A stretch of DNA of 64,000 bases from an uncultured Oscillospiraceae bacterium (lineage in GTDB: Bacteria; Bacillota; Clostridia; Oscillospirales; Oscillospiraceae), in contig CAKTPO010000001.1 of the NCBI GenBank assembly GCA_934591845.1, forward strand, positions 1 through 64,000, read 5' to 3'. The notes under the pieces are model-generated. The model was not told where the DNA came from. It saw nothing but the letters and a program-made list of their open reading frames with translations, and did no database searches. Within the stretch, counting starts at the first letter, position 1, and each line of letters begins with the position of its first letter. The translations under genes and the position numbers were made by a program. Below, piece after piece: positions 56,147 through 63,164 of this stretch.

Positions 56147-57008
56147 GGTCTTCCTCCTTCGGCTGTTCCAGGGTAAATTTTCCCAGTTTTCCACTGCGGA
56201 ATTCATCCAACAGCACCTTTGCCATCCGCTCCGTATGGATTTCCCCCCGGGAGAGCAAATACCCCCGATTTTTACCTGCCATTTCCAAGAGCTCGTATCC
56301 AGGGGTGCCTTGGGGGGCTTCTACCTTATAGCGTTCTTTCAGTGTTTGAGGATAATAGGTCAGCAGCAACTCCAATAGTCTGCAAGACAGCTCCTCCACA
56401 TCAATAACGCCCTCTTTTACCGCACCGGTAAAAGCAAGCATCATGCCGACCTCCGGGTCTTCAAACTTAGGCCAAAGAATACCCGGCGTGTCCAGCAGCT
56501 GCAAACCGGCATCCACCGTGACCCACTGTTTTCCTCTGGTAACACCGGGCCGGTTTTCTGCCTTGGCACCCTTTCTTCCGGAAATCTGGTTGATCAAAGT
56601 GGATTTTCCTACGTTGGGGATGCCCACGACCATGACCCGCAGAGGGCGATTCATTCCCTTTGCCGCATCTCTTGCCAACTTTTCCGCACAGGCCGTCCGG
56701 GCCGCAGGGGTAAAACTGGAAATTCCCCGCTTGGTTTTGCAGTCCGTCGCAATAACAGCCATACCCTTTTTTTCAAAATAAGTCTTCCACCGACTGGTGG
56801 CCGCCGGGTCTGCCAAGTCCATACGGTTCAGGACGATCATTCTGGGCTTATTGCCGCAAATGGCATCAATATCCGGATTCCGGCTGGACACAGGGATCCG
56901 GGCATCGACGATTTCGCAAACCGCATCCACCTGCTTTAGATCCGCCTCGATCTGCCGCCGGGTTTTGGTCATGTGTCCCGGGTACCACTGAATATTCATA
57001 TTCTCCAT
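56139..57008 (-). CDS. ylqF: ribosome biogenesis GTPase YlqF (RbgA)
   Basis: This 289-residue circularly permuted GTPase works in late 50S assembly. It begins NIQWYPGHMTKTRRQIE. The G4 motif VLNRMDLAD precedes G1 VVGIPNVGKSTLINQI and G3 DTPGIL, the permuted order of the family. The start lies 1 base after the lepB stop; an ATG at 56999 is also possible. Confidence 0.95.
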   Translation of the reverse strand: MENMNIQWYPGHMTKTRRQIEADLKQVDAVCEIVDARIPVSSRNPDIDAICGNKPRMIVLNRMDLADPAATSRWKTYFEKKGMAVIATDCKTKRGISSFTPAARTACAEKLARDAAKGMNRPLRVMVVGIPNVGKSTLINQISGRKGAKAENRPGVTRGKQWVTVDAGLQLLDTPGILWPKFEDPEVGMMLAFTGAVKEGVIDVEELSCRLLELLLTYYPQTLKERYKVEAPQGTPGYELLEMAGKNRGYLLSRGEIHTERMAKVLLDEFRSGKLGKFTLEQPKEEDHV

Positions 57009-57009
57009 C

Positions 57010-57618
57010 TTATTGCACCGTTCCAATTCTCTGCATATTTCTTTCCTGATTACCCCCGTCTGTTCCTGGGAACAGCAGCAGGGCGACTTTTCCCAAAACT
57101 TCTCTGGTATCTACCTGACCGATTTCCGGACTACGGCTGTCCTTGGAATTGTTACGGTTGTCTCCCATGACGAACACGCAGCCATCCTCCACGATTTGGG
57201 GGAACACTGTTCCTTCGTCCAGGTTGGTAGGGGTATTAACATAGTCTTCTTCCAGAGGAAGCCCATCTACATAGACAATACCGTTTACAAAGTCCATATC
57301 CACGATTTGTCCCTGGGTGGCAATCACCCGCTTTACGATGGGCTTTCCGTCGTCATAACTCTGCTTGCTGACAACCACCACATCCCCTGCCTGGGGCTCC
57401 TTGTAAAACAGATTACTGACCAGCAGCAGGTAGTCTCCATCCAGCAGGGTCTGCCGCATGGAGGGGCCGGAAACCACAATGATCCTGAAAAACACCAGAA
57501 AAACGATCAGGATCACTGCCAGCATCCACAGCAGATCATGGAGATACATGACAACACTTTGGGCCGGAGTCAGTTTCTTTTCTTCCTCTTTATGTTCTTG
57601 CTTCTTCATTCTGGCCAA
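57010..57618 (-). CDS. lepB: signal peptidase I
   Basis: This 202-residue membrane peptidase removes signal peptides. A single N-terminal transmembrane helix (DLLWMLAVILIVFLVFFRIIVV) is followed by the serine in SGPSMRQTL and the lysine in VKRVIATQG, the Ser-Lys dyad. MGDNRNNSKDSR is the late family block. The TTG at 57618 has GGGAGG 8 bases upstream; ATG 57609 and TTG 57645 are alternatives. Confidence 0.93.
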   Translation of the reverse strand: MARMKKQEHKEEEKKLTPAQSVVMYLHDLLWMLAVILIVFLVFFRIIVVSGPSMRQTLLDGDYLLLVSNLFYKEPQAGDVVVVSKQSYDDGKPIVKRVIATQGQIVDMDFVNGIVYVDGLPLEEDYVNTPTNLDEGTVFPQIVEDGCVFVMGDNRNNSKDSRSPEIGQVDTREVLGKVALLLFPGTDGGNQERNMQRIGTVQ

Positions 57619-57737
57619 CTGTATTTCCTCCCAGCGTTTTGGCAATACCGGTATACGATTTTTCTATTGTACCACAGCTTTCCGGGCATTTCCAGAAGTA
57701 AAAATAGAATTTCAAAAAAGTTCATCCAGCGTATAAA

Positions 57738-57764
57738 AAAAGAGGGCCAAGCCCTCTCTTTTTA
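57738..57764 (-). terminator. terminator of rplS
   Basis: On the minus strand AGAGAGGGCTTGGCCCTCT is followed by TTTTTTTATA, just after the rplS stop. Confidence 0.88.
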
Positions 57765-57775
57765 TGAAAAGCAGA

Positions 57776-58117
57776 TTAAACCTTCTCCTTGACCTTGGCA
57801 GCCTTGCCGAAACGGTCACGCAGGTAGTACAGCTTCGCACGGCGAACCTGACCCTTACGGACGGTCTCGATCATGGCAACGTTGGGAGAATGCAGGGGGA
57901 AGACCTTCTCGCAGCCGACACCGTAGGACACACGACGAACAGTGATGGTCTCACCGATGCCGCCATGCTTCCGGGCAATGATGGTGCCTTCGAAAACCTG
58001 GATACGCTCACGAGCGCCTTCCTTGATGCGAACGTGTACACGAACGGTGTCGCCTACCCGAACTTCGGGCAGTTCTTCCTTCATGTACTGGCTGTTCAAT
58101 GCTTTTACCAAATCCAT
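57776..58117 (-). CDS. rplS: 50S ribosomal protein L19
   Basis: This 113-residue ribosomal protein at the 30S-50S interface has the signature [20 protein letters not shown] and [28 protein letters not shown] lies before the ATG. It has its own promoter (58199-58227) and terminator, so it is insulated from lepB. Confidence 0.97.
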   Translation of the reverse strand: MDLVKALNSQYMKEELPEVRVGDTVRVHVRIKEGARERIQVFEGTIIARKHGGIGETITVRRVSYGVGCEKVFPLHSPNVAMIETVRKGQVRRAKLYYLRDRFGKAAKVKEKV

Positions 58118-58227
58118 AACAATTGTCCTCCTTAAATATTAGGCGTTCATACCCACAGTTTTTGTGGCAGAGGACACACCTTGATTTCAGACCGATTTAT
58201 TTTAGCACAGGCATTCAGAAAATGCAA
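58118..58227 (-). promoter_or_regulatory. promoter and leader of rplS, possible L19 autoregulatory leader
   Basis: On the minus strand TTGCAT (58222-58227), 17 bases, TAAAAT (58199-58204). The 75-base leader contains CCACA-AAAAC-TGTGG just upstream of the ribosome site. L19 leaders in Firmicutes are known to be structured and autoregulatory, but a match was not tested. Confidence 0.5.
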
Positions 58228-58369
58228 GTCCTTTTTCACTATTTTTCAATAAATAATCCGGGGCTTTGGCAACAGGGTCAAAAGTCAAAAAACAATCGCA
58301 AATCGGAATTTTACAAAAAGAAAAAGCCACCAGTCAAGATACCGCTGTATCAAAACTGATGTCTCTCTA

Positions 58370-58457
58370 TGGTGGGCGAGGCGGGACTTGAACCCGCACG
58401 TCCGTAATGGACACTAGAACCTGAATCTAGCGAGTCTACCAATTCCACCACTCGCCC
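58370..58457 (-). tRNA. tRNA-Leu (anticodon CAG)
   Basis: An 88-base gene with acceptor GGGCGAG, anticodon stem CTAGA/TCTAG around loop TTCAGGT, a long variable arm (GTCC-ATTAC-GGAC), T arm GTTCAAGTC, and an encoded CCA end. It is the last of three tandem copies and differs from the other two in the variable arm. Confidence 0.95.
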
Positions 58458-58482
58458 ATATGTATGAAAGAAAAGAAAAAGC

Positions 58483-58570
58483 TGGTGGGCGAGGCGGGAC
58501 TTGAACCCGCACGTCCGCAATGAACACTAGAACCTGAATCTAGCGAGTCTACCAATTCCACCACTCGCCC
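58483..58570 (-). tRNA. tRNA-Leu (anticodon CAG)
   Basis: The 88-base middle copy, with the same acceptor, anticodon loop (TTCAGGT) and T arm as its neighbours. The variable arm reads GTTC-ATTGC-GGAC. CCA is encoded. Confidence 0.95.
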
Positions 58571-58599
58571 GTATCAGCTTTTTCATTGAGGAAAGAAAT

Positions 58600-58687
58600 T
58601 GGTGGGCGAGGCGGGACTTGAACCCGCACGTCCGCAATGAACACTAGAACCTGAATCTAGCGAGTCTACCAATTCCACCACTCGCCC
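58600..58687 (-). tRNA. tRNA-Leu (anticodon CAG)
   Basis: The first transcribed copy of the three, identical by eye to the middle copy, 88 bases with encoded CCA. The array promoter is about 40 bases upstream. Confidence 0.95.
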
Positions 58688-58728
58688 ATTTCTTCACTCA
58701 AACGCAAGCTTACGCTCAACGCTTGGAC

Positions 58729-58757
58729 ATAATATCATGCCAGGAAGCATTTGTCAA
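58729..58757 (-). promoter_or_regulatory. SigA-type promoter of the tRNA-Leu array
   Basis: On the minus strand TTGACA (58752-58757), 17 bases, TATTAT (58729-58734). Confidence 0.85.
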
Positions 58758-59003
58758 TAGTTTTTTCACAAAGCAGCGAAAATTTTTGTTTCATGCAAAA
58801 TCCTGTCACATGATGTTCGCCTGGTATATCCCTGTTTCTGAACCAGAAACAGGGCCGTCACAAGAAGCGTCTTCGGAAGGCACTGATCCGACTGCCCCGC
58901 AGCCGAGTACGATTCTACTGAAGGAACCATTCAGTTTCCAAGCGCACGCCGCAGGGACTCCCCTCTCAGGGCCACAGCACTGTCCCTATGGCATGGTTTT
59001 GTA
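58758..59003. other. intergenic stretch with one hairpin
   Basis: CCCTGTTTCTG-AACC-AGAAACAGGG forms a perfect hairpin near 58829-58853 without a T-run on either side. The rest holds no frame with a ribosome site. It may be decayed sequence at the edge of the accessory module. Confidence 0.4.
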
Positions 59004-59297
59004 TTAGAGCATATCAAGTTCATACTCGAATTCATCTGGAGCGTCATCGTCCAGTATTTCCTTGCCGAGGTAGTCAGATATTCCGGGTCGGTTCCGGTTT
59101 TTTTTGCTGTAGTCATATGCTCCGGGTCGGTTCCGAAATGCTCGCACGCAAAGGTAAATCAGCAAGATCACCGCCGCAATCACATAAAATGCTGTAAGCT
59201 GTCTCGGCTCCAGAACCGCCGCTTTGGCTTCTTCTATGCACTGGTCTACCCAAAAATTAATTGCAAGAAAAAGCACTAGAAATATGATAAACAACAT
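59004..59297 (-). CDS. small two-helix membrane protein of unknown function
   Basis: This 97-residue protein starts LFIIFLVLFLAINFW, a first transmembrane helix, with a second (FYVIAAVILLIYLCV) near residue 40-55. A charged acidic cytoplasmic tail follows (DDDAPDEFEYELDML). The ATG at 59297 is preferred because AAAGGA abuts the earlier ATG at 59306. It follows a 59-residue gene and the NERD-domain gene on the same strand. No family was recognised. Confidence 0.6.
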   Translation of the reverse strand: MLFIIFLVLFLAINFWVDQCIEEAKAAVLEPRQLTAFYVIAAVILLIYLCVRAFRNRPGAYDYSKKNRNRPGISDYLGKEILDDDAPDEFEYELDML

Positions 59298-59313
59298 AGA
59301 ATCCATTCCTTTC

Positions 59314-59493
59314 TTATTTTGCGATTAGCATTACAGATAGGACTATACTTGCAAAGGCCATCAAAAGGACGGCCTTTTTCAGACTTTTATTCTCCAAAGT
59401 AAGTTTCTCAAGGAGGTCAGCTTTCTTCCCTTCCCTACTCTGTTCTTCATCCGGATTTTCACATTCGCCCGTTTGAGTATACGGCAAATCCAT
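59314..59493 (-). CDS. very small coiled-coil/membrane protein, unknown function
   Basis: This 59-residue frame has an acidic N-terminus (GECENPDEEQSREGKK), an amphipathic heptad-like stretch (LLEKLTLENKSLKK) and one C-terminal hydrophobic helix (AVLLMAFASIVLSVMLIA). It lies 59 bases after the NERD gene and 16 bases before the next small membrane gene, on the same strand. The ribosome site is weak, so it may depend on coupling. The ordered coil-plus-helix pattern argues it is real. Confidence 0.5.
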   Translation of the reverse strand: MDLPYTQTGECENPDEEQSREGKKADLLEKLTLENKSLKKAVLLMAFASIVLSVMLIAK

Positions 59494-59552
59494 CGTGTTC
59501 GTTCAAAAATTCAATCGAGCTTAGCATTGAATCTACCATGCGATTGCATCAC

Positions 59553-61544
59553 TTAATGGGATTTTCTTGCGCCACGGAGCTTCTGGGCGACGGCCTTCAC
59601 ATCTTCTGTGGTCAGGCAATCCTTGGTTTTGTCCGTCAAAAGACGATCCAGGACAGAGGACAGCTCCGGCAGGGTTGCGAATTGGACATATTCAGGCTTC
59701 ACACCGTCGTCGTAGATGATGTTCTGATTGCTGTCGCTCGCAAAGCAAATGATGGAGTACCGAGGAATATCACCCACGACCATGCGGATCACGTTATCGT
59801 GGCGGGTGACTTGCATGGCATCCGTGGCCTTTTCCGTGCCGTTGCCGGTCAAGAAGTAGTAGCTGCCATTGCCGTGGACGTGAGGCTCCCCTACCCGTGT
59901 CTTGGTTTCAATGTGAATGATACCGCAGGGAGCGACGATCAGATGGTCGATTTCTGCCCGGAGGGGCTTGCCATTGCCGTTCACAGGGGCATTGATGTAG
60001 CAATGAGCGTCGGGTGCGTCATTCTCGTTGACGAAGATGGGCTGACCTTCACGGCCTTGCAGAGACAGCCGAATTTGCTCTGCCACCTTCTGCTCTCCCT
60101 GCATTCCCTGAGCCAGATTAGACAGGTACGCTGCTGCCTTTTCCAAGCGGGAGATATCAGGGTAGTCATAGCTTTTTGCGTAGTAGCACAGGTCGCTGAA
60201 CTGCTTTCTGGTCAGAACGGCTTCTTTGTCCAGAGGAGCAATGACGGACTTTTCTGCGTACTGGAAAAGATAGAAAGCATCCTTTGCAGTCAGCTTTGCC
60301 AGGAAGCGGTCATGGACAGGCTGCTTCATAGCCCACACCTTCAGAGCCTTGCAGAACGCCTCGTAGCGAGAGATCAGGGTGCTGTCACAGCTTTCGTATC
60401 CGAAATCATTCCAAATGGATCTGCTCAGGTCGAAGCCTTCGACGTCCTGGAAGTAGAATAGGAACAGATTCGTGAATGCCACACGGATTTCATTCCCATC
60501 TTTATCAGTTCGGACGACAATATCCTCCGGGTCCTTGACAACATAGCCGTAGGAATCCGTGCGCCGGATGCGGTCTTTTTCCCGCCGCTCACGTTCCCGC
60601 TGTGCTTCTTCCGCCCTGATCTTTGCGTTTGCTTCTTCCTCCCTGGCTTTTGCTCTTTCTTCCTCCACCCTGATCTTTGCTCTTGCTTCTTCCTCTTGCT
60701 TCCACTCCGCCATAAGCCGGGCCTCGTCCTCAGTCAGGGGGATGCCGTACTTGGCTTTCTCACGGAGGCTGATATCGGGTGCGATAAGCAGCTGCTCATA
60801 CAGAGTCAGAGTGGTGGAATTGGAGTCGAGGAGATTTTGTTTTTGCTCCATGAAGTTGGCGAAATACTGTTTCTTATCCGCTTCGGTCACGACATAGCCG
60901 CTCCCATATTTCTCCTTCATCTCCAGGGCGCACACGATGTCGCTTCTATTGCGGAGTCTTTTTTGTGCCTTTTTCAGCCGTTCAGAGCCTTCTGCATACC
61001 GTTCTTCCGGGAACAGAAACCGGCGCTGCTCGGTGTCGCACTCACGCATAACTGCGCAGCAGCGTTCAAACTCCATGGGATCTTCGCCCGCCAGATAGAC
61101 TGCATACTTCATTTTGAGATACATGTAGGTGTAGCTTATCCCGACGTTGACAAAATAGCAGGCGATGGTGGCAACGACGACGGCGGTAAAATAAACAGGC
61201 CCGTTCTTTGCAACGGCAGCTTTCTGGGCGATCCAGAACAAAACTACAGCGGCGAAACCCGCCAGTACCGCCAATTTCTGCCACGCATGAAACTCCCGTT
61301 TGAGGGTTTTGCTGCCCAGAAACAAGTGCAGATTCTGGTCAAACTTGAAACAATCACTGTTCTGAGCGCAGATCCTGTAGACGCAGTACAGCTGTAGCGG
61401 CAGCGTTGCAATGGTCAGGCCCAGAAAATTGGCACTTTTGAACTTTTTCAGGAATGCGAAGGTGCCGATACCCTGAATCAGCACTACGGCAAAGAACAAG
61501 TTGATCGGTGCGTTTAGCTTCAGCTGTGTATTCTTTTGGGTCAT
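59553..61544 (-). CDS. membrane protein with coiled coil and C-terminal NERD nuclease domain
   Basis: This 663-residue protein has hydrophobic helices near 14-32, 38-57, 90-106 and 117-140. A charged coiled coil spans about 280-330 (repeated EEEARAKIR units). The C-terminal NERD domain is at about 480-600, with GEQKVAEQI (483-491), EIDHLIVAPCGIIHIETKT (531-549; acidic residues and E-x-K of the nuclease fold) and later helices. AGGAGG precedes the ATG. The NERD core resembles PD-(D/E)xK-type enzymes, and the catalytic residues look intact. It heads a three-gene module between tRNA groups. A defence or nucleic-acid processing role at the membrane is inference only. Confidence 0.75.
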   Translation of the reverse strand: MTQKNTQLKLNAPINLFFAVVLIQGIGTFAFLKKFKSANFLGLTIATLPLQLYCVYRICAQNSDCFKFDQNLHLFLGSKTLKREFHAWQKLAVLAGFAAVVLFWIAQKAAVAKNGPVYFTAVVVATIACYFVNVGISYTYMYLKMKYAVYLAGEDPMEFERCCAVMRECDTEQRRFLFPEERYAEGSERLKKAQKRLRNRSDIVCALEMKEKYGSGYVVTEADKKQYFANFMEQKQNLLDSNSTTLTLYEQLLIAPDISLREKAKYGIPLTEDEARLMAEWKQEEEARAKIRVEEERAKAREEEANAKIRAEEAQRERERREKDRIRRTDSYGYVVKDPEDIVVRTDKDGNEIRVAFTNLFLFYFQDVEGFDLSRSIWNDFGYESCDSTLISRYEAFCKALKVWAMKQPVHDRFLAKLTAKDAFYLFQYAEKSVIAPLDKEAVLTRKQFSDLCYYAKSYDYPDISRLEKAAAYLSNLAQGMQGEQKVAEQIRLSLQGREGQPIFVNENDAPDAHCYINAPVNGNGKPLRAEIDHLIVAPCGIIHIETKTRVGEPHVHGNGSYYFLTGNGTEKATDAMQVTRHDNVIRMVVGDIPRYSIICFASDSNQNIIYDDGVKPEYVQFATLPELSSVLDRLLTDKTKDCLTTEDVKAVAQKLRGARKSH

Positions 61545-61782
61545 TTGGATTTCCTCCTGTTCGGTGTATGACTTTGGAAATTAGACCTGAAACCCAGTCG
61601 GACGGCATACGTTGTCAGAAGCCCTCTCGCTATGTTAATTTCAGATTCGTGAACTACTCCGACTTCAACCACTACTGCGTTGGCTGCGATGTTACGCAAC
61701 TCAATGTCTTATACAATGTCCACAAGCATATGAGTTTTGCCATTTTCCCCTGTGACATTGACTAATGATATCAAAATAATAG

Positions 61783-61810
61783 TTGCAATTAAAAAAGGCC
61801 ATGCTATAAT
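61783..61810 (+). promoter_or_regulatory. SigA-type promoter facing an unassigned region
   Basis: TTGCAA (61783-61788), 16 bases, TATAAT (61805-61810). Transcription would start near 61817, with no ribosome site before the ATG at 61819. Confidence 0.65.
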
Positions 61811-62112
61811 CGACAAGAATGGCAACAGGCGGATACGCTTTCGCATATCCGCCCACCTCAATAAAAACTACAGGAACCGGAACTCCCCGTAGTTACATGG
61901 ACAAAGTTATCGAGAAGGTGTCAGCCTACGAGCCGCCCTACTGCGTTGATCTGCACAATCTGGTTCAACCAGCCATCCGTCGGTGGCGTGCAAGGAGCAA
62001 TGAAACGGTAGGACGCAAAACGAAGCGCTTCGACTCCTGCTTTTTGCAGGGGGAATTGGATGGGAGAAGAAGACTCGTTAAAATGTTGTCCAGTCCGACA
62101 TTTGCAAGTTAA
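61811..62112 (+). other. possible structured RNA or remnant gene
   Basis: From the promoter onward there are several hairpins: GGCGGATA/TATCCGCC (61828-61853), AACTAC/GTAGTT (61866-61894), CTGGTTCAACCAG (61960-61972) and CCTGC-TTTTT-GCAGG. An open frame of 97 codons starts at 61819, but it has no ribosome site and no recognisable domain. No clear terminator was found before the tRNA-Ser gene. It could be a non-coding RNA, a leaderless gene or decayed mobile DNA. The 270 bases before it (61545-61782) hold nothing recognisable. Confidence 0.3.
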
Positions 62113-62196
62113 AGTGGCTGACTAATTTGGTGTGTGCCGCCCAGAGCTTTCGTTCCAGGCGGGTGATCCAATGCCGTAGCTGCTTCCAAAGGGTGT

Positions 62197-62285
62197 TGGC
62201 GGAGAGAGTGGGATTCGAACCCACGGCGCGTTGCCGCGTCACTGGTTTTCAAGACCAGCTCCTTAAACCACTCGGACATCTCTCC
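62197..62285 (-). tRNA. tRNA-Ser (anticodon UGA)
   Basis: An 89-base gene with acceptor GGAGAGA, anticodon stem CTGGT/ACCAG around loop CTTGAAA, a long variable arm (GACGCGGCAACGCGCC), T arm GTTCGAATC and encoded CCA. Confidence 0.95.
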
Positions 62286-62320
62286 AAAAAATGCCTGTTC
62301 TACAAAAATGTAAAACAGGC
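62285..62320 (-). terminator. hairpin with T-run between the two tRNA-Ser genes
   Basis: On the minus strand GCCTGTT and AACAGGC form a stem (inner TACA/TGTA), followed by ATTTTTT directly before the tRNA-Ser(UGA) gene. It may reduce or process read-through. Confidence 0.6.
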
Positions 62321-62323
62321 AAA

Positions 62324-62416
62324 TGGCGGAGTGAGAGGGATTTGAACCCTCGCGCGCTTTTTAGACGCCTACTCCCTTAGCAGGGGAGCCCCTTCGGCCT
62401 CTTGGGTATCACTCCG
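62324..62416 (-). tRNA. tRNA-Ser (anticodon GCU)
   Basis: A 93-base gene with acceptor CGGAGTG, anticodon stem CTCCC/GGGAG around loop CTGCTAA, a long variable arm, T arm GTTCAAATC and encoded CCA. Confidence 0.95.
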
Positions 62417-62447
62417 AATCAATAGCTATTCAGCTGACTGCTTGGAT

Positions 62448-62476
62448 ATACTAGCATATTCGCCAGGAAATGTCAA
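62448..62476 (-). promoter_or_regulatory. SigA-type promoter of the tRNA-Ser genes
   Basis: On the minus strand TTGACA (62471-62476), 17 bases, TAGTAT (62448-62453). A GC-rich hairpin (GGGGCAGCA/TGCTGCCCC) lies between it and the upstream gtrA-like gene. Confidence 0.8.
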
Positions 62477-62519
62477 GGGTCAATTTTTGGGGCAGCACTT
62501 CCCTGCTGCCCCAGTGTGT

Positions 62520-62939
62520 TTATTGTGTGTTACGGAACACCAAAAGCTTGCTGCCAACGTAGTTGATGACGATGACCAAGACCTGGGTAATAAGCTTCCA
62601 GATATTGCCGTTTCCCCCCAGGGTATCCACGGCAATGAACAAAATCGCAGTCTCCAATACACCGGAGGAAATGCGGGTGGCAACGAATTTTCCAAATTCC
62701 GGAATGACCGTAGCCATAGACCAGTCATGACTCTTAAATACAAAGGGTTTGTTGGTCACATAGGCAAACAGCACGGCCACCACCCAGGCGATGCAATTGC
62801 TGACAGCCGCGGACAAGTGCAGCAAATTCAGACACGGCAGATAAATCAAGTAATTGACCACCGTGGTCAAAACGCCAAAAAAGAGGTAAGAGATAATATC
62901 CCAATGGGCCTTGATGAGATTCCGGATTTTATCGAGCAT
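62520..62939 (-). CDS. GtrA family membrane protein
   Basis: This 139-residue protein has four hydrophobic helices and the family pattern ISYLFFGVLTTVVNYLIY at the start and VNKPFVF-like YVTNKPFVFKS in the middle. GtrA proteins are thought to flip polyprenyl-linked sugars. GtrB-like partners are encoded at 9954 and 10970. The ATG follows AGGAGA, and a promoter (TTGCGT at 62995-63000, 16 bases, TATAAT at 62973-62978, minus strand) lies upstream. Confidence 0.88.
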   Translation of the reverse strand: MLDKIRNLIKAHWDIISYLFFGVLTTVVNYLIYLPCLNLLHLSAAVSNCIAWVVAVLFAYVTNKPFVFKSHDWSMATVIPEFGKFVATRISSGVLETAILFIAVDTLGGNGNIWKLITQVLVIVINYVGSKLLVFRNTQ

Positions 62940-63098
62940 TCCAATCTGTCTCCTGTCTTTATAATCAAGGATATTATACTCTTTTTTCTAAAAAACGCAA
63001 CCGCTGTTCTTCTATCCGTGATTATTTACAAAAAGTCCTCCTCTTTCTTGTATAGTTTTCCCTATTGCGTCAAAAATAATGATGGAAGTAAAATACTA

Positions 63099-63127
63099 TT
63101 GACAAAGCAGAAATCATTCGTTATTAT
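63099..63127 (+). promoter_or_regulatory. SigA-type promoter of the D-lactate dehydrogenase gene
   Basis: TTGACA (63099-63104), 17 bases, TATTAT (63122-63127), 37 bases before the ATG. Confidence 0.85.
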
Positions 63128-63164
63128 TGTATCGATAAACAAATACTGATGGAGGTAATGAACA

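Noticed and set aside
58370..58687. CRISPR-like periodic repeats
   Set aside because: The repeated units are 88-base tRNA-Leu genes with 25-29-base spacers, not CRISPR repeats. No cas genes or other arrays were seen in the window.
58723..59007. 94-codon plus-strand frame near the tRNA-Leu array
   Set aside because: It overlaps the tRNA promoter on the other strand, lacks a ribosome site and shows no domain.
59004..61544. Confident call of a phage-defence system
   Set aside because: Only a NERD domain and two unknown small membrane proteins are visible; no known effector set, integrase or other defence genes accompany them.
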